Shown: positions 36,007 to 47,806, counted from the stretch's first letter. The stretch: DNA of 64,000 nucleotides from Marmoricola sp. (GCA_025964775.1 JAOPYE010000003.1:62001-126000), one strand, 5' to 3'. Made by a program: numbers and translations. The notes: generated by a model from the letters alone, not told the origin.

Positions 36007-37383
36007 ATGACCGACTTCCCTGACGCCCGCCCTGCCCAGACCACAGCTGAGGTCGAGGACGCCCTCCTCTCCCGGTGGCCGGAGTCGCGGCTGGAGCCGA
36101 GCCTGGACAGGATCCAGGCCTTCACCGAGCTCCTCGGCGAACCCCAGGCCAACTACCCGGTCGTCCACCTCACCGGAACCAACGGCAAGACGTCGACGGC
36201 CCGGATGATCGAGACCCTGATCCGCGGGCTCGGGCTGCGCACCGGGCGCTTCACCAGCCCGCACCTGGAGCACATCAACGAGCGGATCGTCATCGACGGG
36301 GAACCGCTCGACGACGAGGCCTTCGTGCGTGCGTTCAACGACGTCGCGCCGTACACGCACCTGGTCGACGCCGAGAGCGACCACCCGTTGTCGTTCTTCG
36401 AGACCGTGGTCGGGATGGCGTACGCCGCGTTCGCCGACGCCCCCGTCGACGTCGCCGTGATCGAGGTCGGCATGGGCGGCTCGTGGGACGCCACGAACGT
36501 CGCCGACGCCTCTGTCGCCGTCCTGACGCCGATCGCGGTCGACCACACCCAGTACCTCGGGTCGACCGCCGCCGAGATCGCCCGCGAGAAGGTCGGGATC
36601 ATCAAGCCCGGCGCCACCGTCGTCACCGCGATCCAGGAGCCCGATGTCGCCGCCCAGATCGAGGCCCGGGTGGCCGAGGTCGGCGGGGTGCTGGCGCGCG
36701 AAGGCGTCGACTTCGGCGTCCAGACCCGGGTGCCTGCTGTCGGTGGGCAACTGCTGTCGCTCCAGGGCCTGCGCGGCACGTACGACGACGTGTTCCTTCC
36801 GCTCTACGGCGCACACCAGGCCCAGAACGCCGCGATCGCACTGGCCGCCGTCGAGGCGTTCGTCGGTGGCGAGGAGCCCCTGGGCGCCGAGGTCGTCCGC
36901 GACGCGTTCGCCGAGGTGACCTCGCCCGGACGCCTCGAGATCGTCCGGCGCTCACCCACGATCGTGCTCGACGCTGCGCACAACCCGCACGGAGCCGCAG
37001 CACTGGTCGCCGCGCTCGAGGACTCGTTCACGTTCAGCCCCCTGATCGGTGTGGTCGGGGTGATGTCGGACAAGGACTACGAGGGCCTGCTCTCCACCCT
37101 GGAGCCGGTCCTCGCGCACATCGTCTGCACCCAGAACTCCACGGCCCGCGCGATGCCGGCCGACGAGCTCGCCGAGGTCGCCCGGGGCATCTTCGGCCAG
37201 GACCGGGTCAGTGTTGCCCGTTCGCTGGTCAACGCGATCGACGAGGCTGCTGCGCTCGCCGAGGTCGGTGGGGTCTTCGGCGAAGGCCTCGGCTCCGGCG
37301 GGGTGCTGGTCACGGGTTCGGTGATCACAGTGGGCGAGGCGCGGACGATCATCACCCACAGCGGGCCGCGCGGGAACGACTGA
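36007..37383 (+). CDS. folC: folylpolyglutamate synthase / dihydrofolate synthase
   Basis: Adds glutamate to folates (and to dihydropteroate); 458 residues. Mur-ligase fold with the ATP loop [12 protein letters not shown] near residue 52, the folate-binding [26 protein letters not shown] and the C-terminal [12 protein letters not shown] 36007 is used; TACGAT lies 9 bases upstream, an imperfect leaderless geometry. It overlaps the DUF4233 gene by TGATG. Confidence 0.95.
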   Translation: MTDFPDARPAQTTAEVEDALLSRWPESRLEPSLDRIQAFTELLGEPQANYPVVHLTGTNGKTSTARMIETLIRGLGLRTGRFTSPHLEHINERIVIDGEPLDDEAFVRAFNDVAPYTHLVDAESDHPLSFFETVVGMAYAAFADAPVDVAVIEVGMGGSWDATNVADASVAVLTPIAVDHTQYLGSTAAEIAREKVGIIKPGATVVTAIQEPDVAAQIEARVAEVGGVLAREGVDFGVQTRVPAVGGQLLSLQGLRGTYDDVFLPLYGAHQAQNAAIALAAVEAFVGGEEPLGAEVVRDAFAEVTSPGRLEIVRRSPTIVLDAAHNPHGAAALVAALEDSFTFSPLIGVVGVMSDKDYEGLLSTLEPVLAHIVCTQNSTARAMPADELAEVARGIFGQDRVSVARSLVNAIDEAAALAEVGGVFGEGLGSGGVLVTGSVITVGEARTIITHSGPRGND

Positions 37384-37709
37384 TGCAGCGTCGTCTCTGT
37401 TCGGCGATCCTGTTCCTCGAGGCGATCGTCCTGGGTCTCAGCGTGATCGTGCTGGTGCAGTCGAAGGACCTCACGACCACCCAGGCATTGTGGATCGGGC
37501 TCGGCCTGTCGGGAGCCTGTGTGCTGGTCGCGGGCCTGCTGCGCAAACCGTGGGCCTACGTCCTCGGATGGCTGATCCAGGCGGGCGCGCTCGCCTTGGG
37601 CGTCTACACGCCGGCGATGGTCGTGCTCGGTGCGATCTTCGCGCTGCTGTGGTTCACGGCGTACCGGCTGGGCCGGACGATCGACCGCGACAAGGCTGCC
37701 GCGGCCTGA
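37383..37709 (+). CDS. DUF4233 membrane protein
   Basis: The protein has 108 residues with four membrane helices: [53 protein letters not shown] and [17 protein letters not shown]. The family regularly follows folC in actinobacteria (Rv2446c position). No function is known. The ATG overlaps the folC TGA, so translation is coupled. Confidence 0.88.
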   Translation: MQRRLCSAILFLEAIVLGLSVIVLVQSKDLTTTQALWIGLGLSGACVLVAGLLRKPWAYVLGWLIQAGALALGVYTPAMVVLGAIFALLWFTAYRLGRTIDRDKAAAA

Positions 37710-37732
37710 ATCCTCGGCCTAGGGTGACCAGC

Positions 37733-39346
<1,614 letters not shown>

Positions 39347-39356
39347 TGTCTGGGGC

Positions 39357-39770
39357 ATGACTCAGCGAACCCTGGTCCTGCTCAAGCCCGACACGGTACG
39401 GCGCGGACTCGTCGGCGAGGTCCTGTCCCGGTTCGAGGCCAAGGGCCTGACGATCGTCGCCCTGGAGCAGCGCCACATCGACGGCGCGCTGGCAGACCAG
39501 CACTACGCCGAGCACGTCGAACGGGACTTCTACCCGCCGCTGCGCGAGTTCGTGACCAGCGGCCCGCTGGTCGCGCTCGTCCTCGAAGGTGACGAGGCGA
39601 TCGAGGTGGTGCGCGCGATCAACGGCGCCACCGACGGCCGCAAGGCTGCGCCCGGCACGATCCGTGGCGACTTCTCGCTCTCGAACCGGGAGAACCTGGT
39701 CCACGGCTCGGATTCGCCGGAGTCGGCCGGGCGCGAGATCGGGATCTGGTTCCCGGCTCTGACGACGTAG
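39357..39770 (+). CDS. ndk: nucleoside diphosphate kinase
   Basis: Transfers the gamma phosphate between nucleoside triphosphates and diphosphates; 137 residues. The phosphohistidine lies in ENLVHGSDSPESA, with the LVLLKPDTVRRGLVGEV start and the GPLVALVLEGDEAI strand. TAATGT lies 7 bases before the ATG and contains the stop codon of the preceding acyl-CoA synthetase gene. Confidence 0.97.
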   Translation: MTQRTLVLLKPDTVRRGLVGEVLSRFEAKGLTIVALEQRHIDGALADQHYAEHVERDFYPPLREFVTSGPLVALVLEGDEAIEVVRAINGATDGRKAAPGTIRGDFSLSNRENLVHGSDSPESAGREIGIWFPALTT

Positions 39771-39781
39771 GACGCCGCGGA

Positions 39782-39815
39782 GCCGGCAGGCTCACCAGGG
39801 TTCGAGCCTGCCGGC
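39782..39815. terminator. bidirectional hairpin terminator between ndk and the secreted-protein gene
   Basis: GCCGGCAGGCTC (39782-39793) pairs perfectly with GAGCCTGCCGGC (39804-39815) around a 10-base loop. It separates two convergent genes. Confidence 0.8.
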
Positions 39816-39827
39816 GATCCGTGACGG

Positions 39828-41636
39828 TCAGATCCCGAAGGCGACCTGGTTGTTGATGGCGTCGAAGACGTCCTTCGCCAGCTCCTCCGCGGACTTCAGG
39901 TTGCCGTACCAGCTGCTGCCACCGACGTTCGACTGCGATCCGGCGAAGGTCAGCAACTGCGTGACCGTCAGACTGGTCGCTCCGCCGAATGACGACGACG
40001 CGTTGACGAACGAGCTGCACGTGGGGATGTTCGTGCAGATCTTGGTGACGTCGATGGTGACCCCACCGAGGTTGCTGTTCGGCAGGAACTTCTGCGTCGC
40101 CGTCGTGCTGCCGGGTCCGGTGAAGTAGACGTCCAGGGCGGTGGCCAGCATCTGCGCCTTGAGCATCGCGTTCATGGTCGCGCCGCTGGCGTTGTTGAAC
40201 ACCGTCATGAAGTACTTCGCGACATCGGCGCACTTCGCCGTGGGCGACAGGTCCTGGAACGGTGCGAACGTCCGCAGGTAGGTCCCGGAGTTGCAGACCG
40301 TCGCGGTGGAGCTTCCGCCGGTGATCACGCCCTGGCCGTTCTTGCTCGACCAGAACCCGATCGTCAGCGCCCCCGTCGCCAGTGGTCCGCAGACGCGCAC
40401 GGTGGCGCTCGCCGACCCGGTGGCTCCGCTACCGGCCGTGAACGTCGCGGTGTTCGGGTACGAGAAGCAACCTGCGAGGACCGGGATCGTCCGCGGGTAG
40501 GTGAAGGGAACGCCCTCGTTCGCGTCGCCGACGCACCGGGTCCCGAGGGCTCCGGCGACCGAGTCGGTGACCTGGACGCAGGCGTCGACCGCGGTACCGG
40601 TGAACGCAATGGCGCTGAAGGTGAAGTCATCGCTGCCGGCCGCCAGCGTGGCGGTCCCCACGGTCTGTTGGGCCCAGGTCGCTGTGGCGGTGTTGTCCAG
40701 CTCTCCCGTGGGGAGGCCGGTCAGGCTGCAGGTGTATCCGAAGTCGTTGCCGCCGACCGCGATCGTCGCACCGGAGCCGCCGGTGACCGAGCACACGGTC
40801 CCGTCCGAGAGCACGTCGGTCACGTCGACACCGGTCACGGCGTCGGCGTTGGGATTGAACACCGAGATCGTGCCGGTGACGGTGACACCCGAAACGGTGC
40901 CGGCGTCATGGCTCACGCCGACGGTGTAGTGGAAGGTGGCGTTGCCGCCGACCTGCTGGACCAGGGTCTTGTCAGCGGCTTTGGTGATTCCCCAGTGGTA
41001 GGTCCGGGTGTAGCTGCCGGTCGCGTCCTTGGAGACCTGGAGCGGGAATGCGGTGTCCGGTGTGTCCGCGCCAACCTTGAAGGCGTCGTACTTGCAGTCG
41101 CCGCCAGCAGCCGGGTAGGACGCGAGCGAGCACACGGCCGCGATGTAGACGCCGCCGCCGTTCGGGGTGTCACCGAACGGGAACAGCTGCATCCGGTTGT
41201 TCTCGGACAGGTGCGTGCCGGTGCTGGTGACCACACCGCCGGAGACGGTGAAGGTGCGATCGGTGTGCGAGTCGGTCGACAGCAGCCCGGGCGACCCGTC
41301 ATTGGGGTTCGCCTGGCTGCCGGGGGCGATCACGGCGAAGAAGTAGGTGCCGTCGGCGAGGGCGCCCGGAAGGTTGCTCAGCCAGACGTCAGCCTTGTCC
41401 GCGTACGCGTTGCAGTTGATCGGATCGGTGGCGGACGAGGGGTGGAGGCACTGACCGTTGCCGGTGGACGCCGTCACGTTGGTCGTGGTCGAGATGGAAT
41501 TGCCGGCAGCCAGCGCGGTGTCGGTCGACTGGCTCACCGCCAGCAGCGTGGAGGCGACGAGCAACGGCGTCAGGGCGCGCACGAGAACGCGGGTCAGCGA
41601 GGCTGGGCGGATCAGGCGGTGCTTGGGGTTGCGCAT
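39828..41636 (-). CDS. large secreted surface protein of unknown function
   Basis: The protein has 602 residues with a signal peptide (RVLVRALTPLLVASTLLAVSQSTDTALA) and Thr/Ser/Gly-rich, low-charge sequence. The middle contains two domains of the kind found in repeat-containing surface proteins: SGVTVTGTISVFNPNADAV, and later FTYPRTIPVLAGCFSYPNTATF, where Cys residues recur in pairs. The last 200 residues (LTIGFWSSKNGQGVI, then AKYFMTVFNNASGA and KSAEELAKDVFDAINNQ) form a helical domain often seen at the end of actinobacterial secreted proteins. No LPxTG sorting signal or C-terminal membrane helix is present. Likely extracellular; role unknown. Confidence 0.8.
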   Translation of the reverse strand: MRNPKHRLIRPASLTRVLVRALTPLLVASTLLAVSQSTDTALAAGNSISTTTNVTASTGNGQCLHPSSATDPINCNAYADKADVWLSNLPGALADGTYFFAVIAPGSQANPNDGSPGLLSTDSHTDRTFTVSGGVVTSTGTHLSENNRMQLFPFGDTPNGGGVYIAAVCSLASYPAAGGDCKYDAFKVGADTPDTAFPLQVSKDATGSYTRTYHWGITKAADKTLVQQVGGNATFHYTVGVSHDAGTVSGVTVTGTISVFNPNADAVTGVDVTDVLSDGTVCSVTGGSGATIAVGGNDFGYTCSLTGLPTGELDNTATATWAQQTVGTATLAAGSDDFTFSAIAFTGTAVDACVQVTDSVAGALGTRCVGDANEGVPFTYPRTIPVLAGCFSYPNTATFTAGSGATGSASATVRVCGPLATGALTIGFWSSKNGQGVITGGSSTATVCNSGTYLRTFAPFQDLSPTAKCADVAKYFMTVFNNASGATMNAMLKAQMLATALDVYFTGPGSTTATQKFLPNSNLGGVTIDVTKICTNIPTCSSFVNASSSFGGATSLTVTQLLTFAGSQSNVGGSSWYGNLKSAEELAKDVFDAINNQVAFGI

Positions 41637-42003
41637 GGGAGGTCCCTCGGGGAGTCGGAACGAACGCAATCGGCCCCGAGCGGGCTTCAGGGCGGGCCCA
41701 CAGATCGCTGCACGGCACATCTTGCTGCCGTCCTGGTCGCTGCGCACCGGCACGTTCGCACGGCACCAGCGCCACCCCAACAGCGCCGAGGACTCGGGCC
41801 GCGTCACTGCTCGTTCGGCTTGCCCGGCTTTGGGTGATTGGTCTGACTAGACCGACTTGGCAGGACGGTCGCAGCGTGTCGGTCCTGAGATCTGCGACTC
41901 GCTTATCTACCCTCGTGACTGGTGAGGCGTGTGGTTCCCGTGAGGCGTACGGGAATGACGCGACGAGCCTCCTTCCCCACGATGTGCCTTGCGAGGAAAA
42001 GAG
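41637..42003. other. 367-base non-coding gap before mreB
   Basis: No convincing gene on either strand. It must hold the divergent promoters of mreB and of the secreted-protein gene. Two hairpins are visible: GGTCT/AGACC at 41840-41853, and TTCCCGT/ACGGGAA at 41935-41955. Candidate -10 hexamers TATCTA/TACCCT lie at about 41903-41913, which would give mreB a leader of roughly 85 bases. Confidence 0.5.
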
Positions 42004-43038
42004 ATGCCGAACAACCTGATCGGCCGTGACCTGGCGGTCGACCTCGGTACTGCCAACACGCTGGTCTACGTCCGCGGCCGCGGCGTCCTGCTCGATGAGC
42101 CCTCCGTCGTGGCGATGAACACCGCGACCCGGGAGATCATCGCGGTCGGGACCGACGCGAAGCGGATGATCGGCCGGACCCCGGAAGGCATCACCGCGAT
42201 CCGACCGCTGCGCGACGGCGTGATCGCCGACTTCGACGCGACCGAGCAGATGCTGCGGCACTTCATCGCCCAGATCCACCGCCGCCGGTACTTCGCCAAG
42301 CCGCGGATGGTGATCTGCGTCCCGAGCGGTGTCACCCCGGTCGAGCAGCGTGCGGTCAAGGAAGCCGGCTACCAGGCCGGCGCCCGCAAGGTCTACATCA
42401 TCGAGGAGCCGATGGCGGCCGCGATCGGTGCGGGCCTGCCGGTGCACGAGGCCACCGGCAACATGGTGGTCGACATCGGCGGCGGCACGACCGAGGTCGC
42501 CGTGATCTCGCTCGGCGGCCTGGTCACCACACTCTCGGTCCGCACGGCAGGGGACGAGCTCGACCAGGCGATCATCGCCTACCTGAAGAAGGAACACTCT
42601 CTGATGCTGGGGGAGGGCACCGCCGAGGAGATCAAGATGACCGTCGGGTCGGCGTTCCCGCTGGCCCAGGAGGTCACGGCCGAGGTCCGCGGGCGCGACA
42701 TGGTCTCCGGACTGCCGCGCACCGTGTCGCTCTCCAGCGTCGAGATCCGCAAGGCGATCGAGGAGCAGGTGCACACGATCGTCGACGCGGTCCGGGCGAC
42801 CCTGGACCAGACGCCCCCCGAGCTCGCCGGCGACATCATGGACCGCGGCATCGTCCTGACCGGAGGCGGAGCGCTGCTGCGCGGTCTCGACGAACGGCTG
42901 CGCCACGAGACGGGGATGCCGGTCCACGTGGCCAGCGACCCGCTGAGCTCGGTGGTCATCGGTTCCGGCAAGTGCGTCGAGGAGTTCGAGGCGCTGCAAC
43001 AGGTGCTCGTTGCCGAGAACGTACGCCGAGGATCCTGA
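42004..43038 (+). CDS. mreB: rod-shape-determining protein MreB (actin homologue)
   Basis: Membrane-associated actin-like filament protein that guides lateral wall synthesis; 344 residues. Phosphate-1 loop DLGTANTLVYV, the VVDIGGGTTEVAVIS phosphate-2 region and the adenosine motif IVLTGGGALLRGL are intact. ATG 42004 has GAGGAAAAG upstream. First gene of mreB-mreC-mreD-PBP2-rodA, all joined by stop/start overlaps. Confidence 0.96.
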   Translation: MPNNLIGRDLAVDLGTANTLVYVRGRGVLLDEPSVVAMNTATREIIAVGTDAKRMIGRTPEGITAIRPLRDGVIADFDATEQMLRHFIAQIHRRRYFAKPRMVICVPSGVTPVEQRAVKEAGYQAGARKVYIIEEPMAAAIGAGLPVHEATGNMVVDIGGGTTEVAVISLGGLVTTLSVRTAGDELDQAIIAYLKKEHSLMLGEGTAEEIKMTVGSAFPLAQEVTAEVRGRDMVSGLPRTVSLSSVEIRKAIEEQVHTIVDAVRATLDQTPPELAGDIMDRGIVLTGGGALLRGLDERLRHETGMPVHVASDPLSSVVIGSGKCVEEFEALQQVLVAENVRRGS

Positions 43039-43940
43039 TGGCCCGCCGCATCTCGGGCCGCGGGCCCGAGCAGGACCGGTCCCGGCGGATGCTCGGCCTG
43101 TTCGTGCTCGCCTGCCTCACGCTCATCACCCTGGATGCCCGGGCCGGTGACTCCTCACCGCTCAACCCGGTGCGCTCCGCGGTCGGCTCGGTGCTCGGGC
43201 CGGTCGAGGATGCCACCGCGACCGCGACCCGGCCGTTCGACCAGCTCGCAGGCTTGTTCCGGAGCAACCGCTCGCTGCGCGGCGACGTCGCGACCCTGAC
43301 CGCGGAGAACTCCCGGCTGCGCAGCGAGGTCGCCACTGTCCCCCTGGATCGCAAGCGGCTCGCCGAGTACGACGCCCTGAGCCAGACGGCGTCCGAGACC
43401 GGGTACTCACTGGTCGCTGCGCACGTGATCGCGGTCGGCCCGATGCAATCCTTCTCGCGAACCGTGACGATCGATGCCGGAACGTCCTCGGGCGTCACCA
43501 AGGACCTGACCGTGATCAACAACGACGGTCTGGTCGGTCGCGTCGTCGACGCGACCAGCAGCACGGCCACGGTCCTGCTGATCGTCGACACCACCTCGGT
43601 CGTCGGCGGTCGACTGGGAACCAACCTCGAGATCGGTTTCGTACGCGGCCGCGGCACGCTCGGCGACAGCGGCAGGCTCACCCTCGACCTGGTCGACAAC
43701 GCCGTCGAACCGTCACGCGGAGACGTCGTGGTCACCTGGGGTTCGAAGGACGGCGTCCCGTACGTCGCCGGGATCCCGATCGGCGTCGTCGAGTCCGTGG
43801 TCTCCTCCCCGCTGAACAGCTCGCGACAGGCCGTGGTCAAGCCGTTCGCCGACTTCACCGCGCTCGACGTGGTCGGGGTCGTCGTACCGAACGGCACGCA
43901 CGGTGACCGCCCGGTGATCACCGCAGGAGGCACCCCGTGA
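43038..43940 (+). CDS. mreC: rod-shape-determining protein MreC
   Basis: The protein has 300 residues with one N-terminal membrane helix (MLGLFVLACLTLITLDA), a short coiled coil (LRGDVATLTAENSRLRSEV), and two extracytoplasmic beta domains containing VTIDAGTSSGVTKDLTVINNDGLVGRV. It links MreB to the penicillin-binding protein and RodA. The ATG overlaps the mreB TGA (TGATG). Confidence 0.93.
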   Translation: MARRISGRGPEQDRSRRMLGLFVLACLTLITLDARAGDSSPLNPVRSAVGSVLGPVEDATATATRPFDQLAGLFRSNRSLRGDVATLTAENSRLRSEVATVPLDRKRLAEYDALSQTASETGYSLVAAHVIAVGPMQSFSRTVTIDAGTSSGVTKDLTVINNDGLVGRVVDATSSTATVLLIVDTTSVVGGRLGTNLEIGFVRGRGTLGDSGRLTLDLVDNAVEPSRGDVVVTWGSKDGVPYVAGIPIGVVESVVSSPLNSSRQAVVKPFADFTALDVVGVVVPNGTHGDRPVITAGGTP

Positions 43941-44449
43941 GCACAACCCGTGACGCCGTCCTGGCCGTGGTCGTGGCCCTGGCCGTGGTCTTCCAGGCCG
44001 TGGTCTTCCGGTTCATCAGCATCGACGGGGTCGTCCCCAACCTGGCGCTGATCGTAGTCGTCGTGGCCGCGATCGCACGCGGTCCCGAGTTCGGCATGAT
44101 CACCGGATTCTGCGCCGGACTCCTCACCGACCTGGCACCGCCGGCGGACCACCTGGCCGGTCGCTGGGCGCTGGCGCTCGTGCTGGTCGGCTTCCTGGTC
44201 GGTCGCGTCCGCCAGGACGCGCGGAGCTCGCCGCTGATGGCGGTCGCGGTCGTCGGAGCGGCCTCGTTCATCGGCACCTCGGTGTTCGCGCTGTCCGGCG
44301 TGGTGCTGGGCGACGGCGCGCTGCCGATCGGATCGATGCTCCAGGTCATCGTGATCAGCGTGCTCTGGGACCTGATGCTCGCGCCGTTCGCGGTTCCGGC
44401 CCTGCTCCGGCTCTTCGACGAAGCCCGACCCGGTCGTCTGGTCCGCTGA
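43937..44449 (+). CDS. mreD: rod-shape-determining protein MreD
   Basis: An integral membrane protein of 170 residues with five or six helices (AVLAVVVALAVVFQAVVF, LALIVVVVAAIARG and others) and the family feature FGMITGFCAGLLTDLAPP. GTG 43937 overlaps the mreC stop as GTGA. Confidence 0.9.
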   Translation: MSTTRDAVLAVVVALAVVFQAVVFRFISIDGVVPNLALIVVVVAAIARGPEFGMITGFCAGLLTDLAPPADHLAGRWALALVLVGFLVGRVRQDARSSPLMAVAVVGAASFIGTSVFALSGVVLGDGALPIGSMLQVIVISVLWDLMLAPFAVPALLRLFDEARPGRLVR

Positions 44450-46596
44450 TGGCGGCAGTCCTGATCCGTCGGTCACGGCAGACGAGTCGGCTGCGGCTGT
44501 TCGTCATGCAGGTGGGGATGCTGTCGCTGTTCCTGACCCTGTTCGCGAGGCTCTGGTACGTGCAGGTCTTCACCGGCGAGGAGTACCAGGCCAAGGCCGC
44601 CGAGCAGTCGATCCGCGAGGTCGTCGTGCCGCCCGCGCGCGGCCTGATCGTCGACGACGAAGGCCGACCGCTGGTCGCCAACCGGACCAGCTGGGTGATC
44701 AGCCTCGACCGGTCGGTGCTCGGCAAGCTCAGCGACTCCGTTCGCCAGACCGTGCTCGAGAAGGTCGCCAGCGCCGTCAACCTCCCGTACGCCGACGTGG
44801 TGGCCCGGACGATGCTCTGCGGGACCCCGGGTGCGAGCAAGGACAGCTGCTGGAACGGGTCGCCGTTCCAGCCGATCCCGGTGGCCAACGACGTGCCGCA
44901 GGCGACCGCCGTGCAGATCTCCGAGCAGACCGAGGACTACCCCGGGGTGCTGGCCCAGGCACAGAGCGTGCGGTCCTACCCGGCACCCTTCGGGATCAAC
45001 GCCGCCGGCATCCTGGGCTACCTCAGCCCGATCACCGGCGACGAGCTCGCCGAAGCCCAGCGTGAGAACGACACGACGGTCAACGGTGCCTCGGTCGTGG
45101 GGCGCGCCGGACTGGAGAAGACCTACGACCGGTGGCTGCGCGGAGTCCCCGGCGTCACCCGGGTGGCCGTCGACTCGATGGGGCGCGTGCTGGGCTCGAG
45201 CGAGACCGACGGTGCCGGACAGGTCAGCCCCGCACCGGGCGACACCCTGGTCACCTCGATCGACGCCAAGGTCCAGGCCGTCGCCGAGCAGCAGCTGCAC
45301 ACCGCGATCATGAACGCGCGGCACACCTACGACAAGGTCACCCACAAGAACTACGTGGCCGACAGCGGCGCGGTCGTCGTCCTGGACACCCACAACGGCA
45401 ACGTGATCGCGATGGCCAGCCAGCCGACGTACGACCCGAGCGTGTGGGTCAACGGCATCACCGAGAAGCAGCTCAAGGTGCTCTACTCGAAGAAGGCCGG
45501 CGAGCCACTGCTCTCCCGCGCGACCCAGGGACAGTTCGCGCCCGGCTCGACCTGGAAGCCGTTCGAGACGGTGGCCGCGTTCAACCACGGCTACGGTCCG
45601 CAGAGCCGGCTGGACTGCTCGAGCAGCCTGCGCGTCGGCAACCGCACCTTCATGAACTACGAGTCCGAGTCCTACGGCTCCATCGACTTCGCCAAGGCGC
45701 TGCAGATCTCCTGCGACACGTTCTTCTACCAGGTCGGCCTGGGCTACTGGAACAAGTACGGATCGAACCCGGCCAACGTGCACGCCAAGGACCCGCTGAT
45801 CGCCGAGGCGAAGTCGTTCGGCTTCGGTTCGCCGACCGGCATCGACATCCCCGGTGAGGCCAGCGGCCGGGTGGCGGACCGGCAGTGGAAGCTCGACTAC
45901 TGGAACGCGGTCAAGGGCTACTACTGCAGGATCGACCGGCACAACGCGACCGGCAAGCACGACTTCCTGCACGTCTACGCCCACGAGTTCTGCCTCGAGG
46001 GCAACCTGTACCGGGCCAGCGACGCGGTGAACTTCTCGATCGGCCAGGGCGACACCCAGGTCACGCCGCTCCAGCTGGCCCGGGCCTACGCGGCGCTCTC
46101 CAACGGCGGCACGCTGTACGCCCCGCGGATCGCGAAGGCGATCGTGGACCCGAGCGGTCACGTGATCAAGCAGATCGCACCGGTGGTCCAGGGACACGTG
46201 AAGTCGAAGAAGTCGGCAATCAACTACGTCGACAACGCGTTGCTCGGGACCCCGAAGACCGGAACGCTCGCCTGGAAGTTCGGTGGCTTCCCGCTGGACA
46301 AGGTCCAGATCCGCGGCAAGACCGGTTCCGCCGAGGTGTACGGCAAGCAGAGCACCTCGCTGGTCGCGACGTACACCAAGGACTACGTGGTCGTGATGAT
46401 GGTGACCCAGGCAGGCACCGGCTCGGGCACCTCGGGCCCGGCCGTTCGCGCGATCTGGGAAGCCCTGTACGGCATCAACGGCATGAACGTGAACGCCAAC
46501 CACGCCGCGATCGCGGGGACGACGCCACCGACCGGACTGCCGGTCTTCGCCAAGGACGGCTCGATCCTGCCGCCGCTCTCCGGAGGTGTCCGATGA
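44449..46596 (+). CDS. mrdA: penicillin-binding protein 2 (class B transpeptidase)
   Basis: The protein has 715 residues. One N-terminal membrane anchor (LRLFVMQVGMLSLFLTLFARLWYVQVF) precedes a dimerisation domain with RGLIVDDEGRPLVANR. The transpeptidase domain has the active Ser 367 in STWK, the SCD motif in QISCDTFFYQVG and KTGS at 624-627. It cross-links peptidoglycan with RodA, whose gene overlaps by ATGA. The ATG overlaps the mreD TGA. Confidence 0.94.
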   Translation: MAAVLIRRSRQTSRLRLFVMQVGMLSLFLTLFARLWYVQVFTGEEYQAKAAEQSIREVVVPPARGLIVDDEGRPLVANRTSWVISLDRSVLGKLSDSVRQTVLEKVASAVNLPYADVVARTMLCGTPGASKDSCWNGSPFQPIPVANDVPQATAVQISEQTEDYPGVLAQAQSVRSYPAPFGINAAGILGYLSPITGDELAEAQRENDTTVNGASVVGRAGLEKTYDRWLRGVPGVTRVAVDSMGRVLGSSETDGAGQVSPAPGDTLVTSIDAKVQAVAEQQLHTAIMNARHTYDKVTHKNYVADSGAVVVLDTHNGNVIAMASQPTYDPSVWVNGITEKQLKVLYSKKAGEPLLSRATQGQFAPGSTWKPFETVAAFNHGYGPQSRLDCSSSLRVGNRTFMNYESESYGSIDFAKALQISCDTFFYQVGLGYWNKYGSNPANVHAKDPLIAEAKSFGFGSPTGIDIPGEASGRVADRQWKLDYWNAVKGYYCRIDRHNATGKHDFLHVYAHEFCLEGNLYRASDAVNFSIGQGDTQVTPLQLARAYAALSNGGTLYAPRIAKAIVDPSGHVIKQIAPVVQGHVKSKKSAINYVDNALLGTPKTGTLAWKFGGFPLDKVQIRGKTGSAEVYGKQSTSLVATYTKDYVVVMMVTQAGTGSGTSGPAVRAIWEALYGINGMNVNANHAAIAGTTPPTGLPVFAKDGSILPPLSGGVR

Positions 46597-47756
46597 CCCT
46601 GGTCGCTCCGGCCCGCGTCCGCCCGCAGGTCACCCTGGCCCGGCCCCGGCTCGACTGGGTGCTGGTGGCCGTCACGGCCGCGATCCTGGTGATCGGTGTG
46701 CTGCTCGTGTGGTCCTCGACCGCGAGCAACACCGCGCTCACCGGAGGCCACCCGACGGCATACCTGCGCAAGCAGCTGGTCAACGTCGTGATCGGCCTCG
46801 GCCTCGGCGCCGCCGTGTTCTTCACCGATCGCCGCTGGGTCCGCATCCTGGCCCCGTTCGTGTACGCCGGCTCGATCTGCGGGCTGCTGCTGGTCCTGGT
46901 GATGGGCACCACGATCAACGGCTCCCGCTCGTGGCTGATGCTCGGCGGGATGTCGATCCAGCCGTCCGAGTTCGCCAAGCTCGCCGTGATCATCGGGATG
47001 GCGCTGTACGCCGCCGAACGGCTGGAGAGCTCGCGGCGTCGTACGGTCCGCCTGCCCGAGGTGATCGGGATGCTGCTGATCGCCGGACTGCCCGCCCTGC
47101 TGATCATGTTGCAGCCCGACCTCGGCACGATGCTGGTGCTCGCCGCGACGATCTTCGGCGTCCTGGCCACCGCCGGGGCCCCTGGTCGCTGGTTGATGAG
47201 CATTGCCGGCGCCGGCGTCGCCGTGGCAACGCTGGCCGTCTCCGGCGGCTTCCTCAAGAAGTACCAGGTCGACCGTTTCCTGGCGTTCACGAACCCTGCG
47301 CTCGACCCACGTGGTGCCGGGTACAACACGGCGCAGGCGCGGATCGCGATCGGCAACGGGGGCCTGTTCGGCCACGGGCTGTTCGGGGGATCGCAGACAC
47401 GTTCGGGGTTCGTGCCCGAGCAGCACACGGACTTCGTCTTCACCGTCGCCGGCGAGGAGCTCGGGCTGATCGGAGCCGGCCTCCTGATCGCGCTCTTCGG
47501 TGTGCTGCTGTGGCGAGCCCTGCAGATCGCCCTGCGGACCGACGACATCTTCGGGCGGGTGGCAGCCGCCGGGATCGCCTGCTGGTTCGGCTTCCAGACG
47601 TTCCAGAACATCGGGATGTGCCTCGGGATCATGCCTGTCACCGGCGTACCGCTGCCGCTGGTCTCGTACGGCGGCTCCTCGATGTTCGCCTCGCTGATGG
47701 CGATCGGCCTGCTGCTCAACATCCACCTCCGCTCGACGGACCGGGCGAGGAACTGA
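46593..47756 (+). CDS. rodA: RodA-type SEDS peptidoglycan polymerase
   Basis: Glycosyltransferase of the SEDS family, 387 residues with about ten membrane helices. The conserved loops GSRSWLMLGGMSIQPSEFAKLA and GVPLPLVSYGGSSM identify the family; PEQHTDFVFTVAGEELG carries the functional Asp/Glu. ATG 46593 is set by the ATGA overlap with mrdA; longer frames upstream lie inside mrdA. Confidence 0.95.
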   Translation: MTLVAPARVRPQVTLARPRLDWVLVAVTAAILVIGVLLVWSSTASNTALTGGHPTAYLRKQLVNVVIGLGLGAAVFFTDRRWVRILAPFVYAGSICGLLLVLVMGTTINGSRSWLMLGGMSIQPSEFAKLAVIIGMALYAAERLESSRRRTVRLPEVIGMLLIAGLPALLIMLQPDLGTMLVLAATIFGVLATAGAPGRWLMSIAGAGVAVATLAVSGGFLKKYQVDRFLAFTNPALDPRGAGYNTAQARIAIGNGGLFGHGLFGGSQTRSGFVPEQHTDFVFTVAGEELGLIGAGLLIALFGVLLWRALQIALRTDDIFGRVAAAGIACWFGFQTFQNIGMCLGIMPVTGVPLPLVSYGGSSMFASLMAIGLLLNIHLRSTDRARN

Positions 47757-47806
47757 GCCGAGGACGTAGGATCTAGTCCTTCCCCGATGTCGTCGAGAGG
47801 TTCGTC

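Noticed and set aside
41637-42003. A riboswitch or small RNA before mreB
   Set aside because: The two hairpins are short and match no riboswitch class known to me; the gap is described only as a non-coding promoter region.
43029-43038. GAGGATCCTG near mreB/mreC as another copy of the start-proximal repeat
   Set aside because: Only a few bases match; it lies inside the coding overlap of mreB and mreC and lacks the rest of the element.
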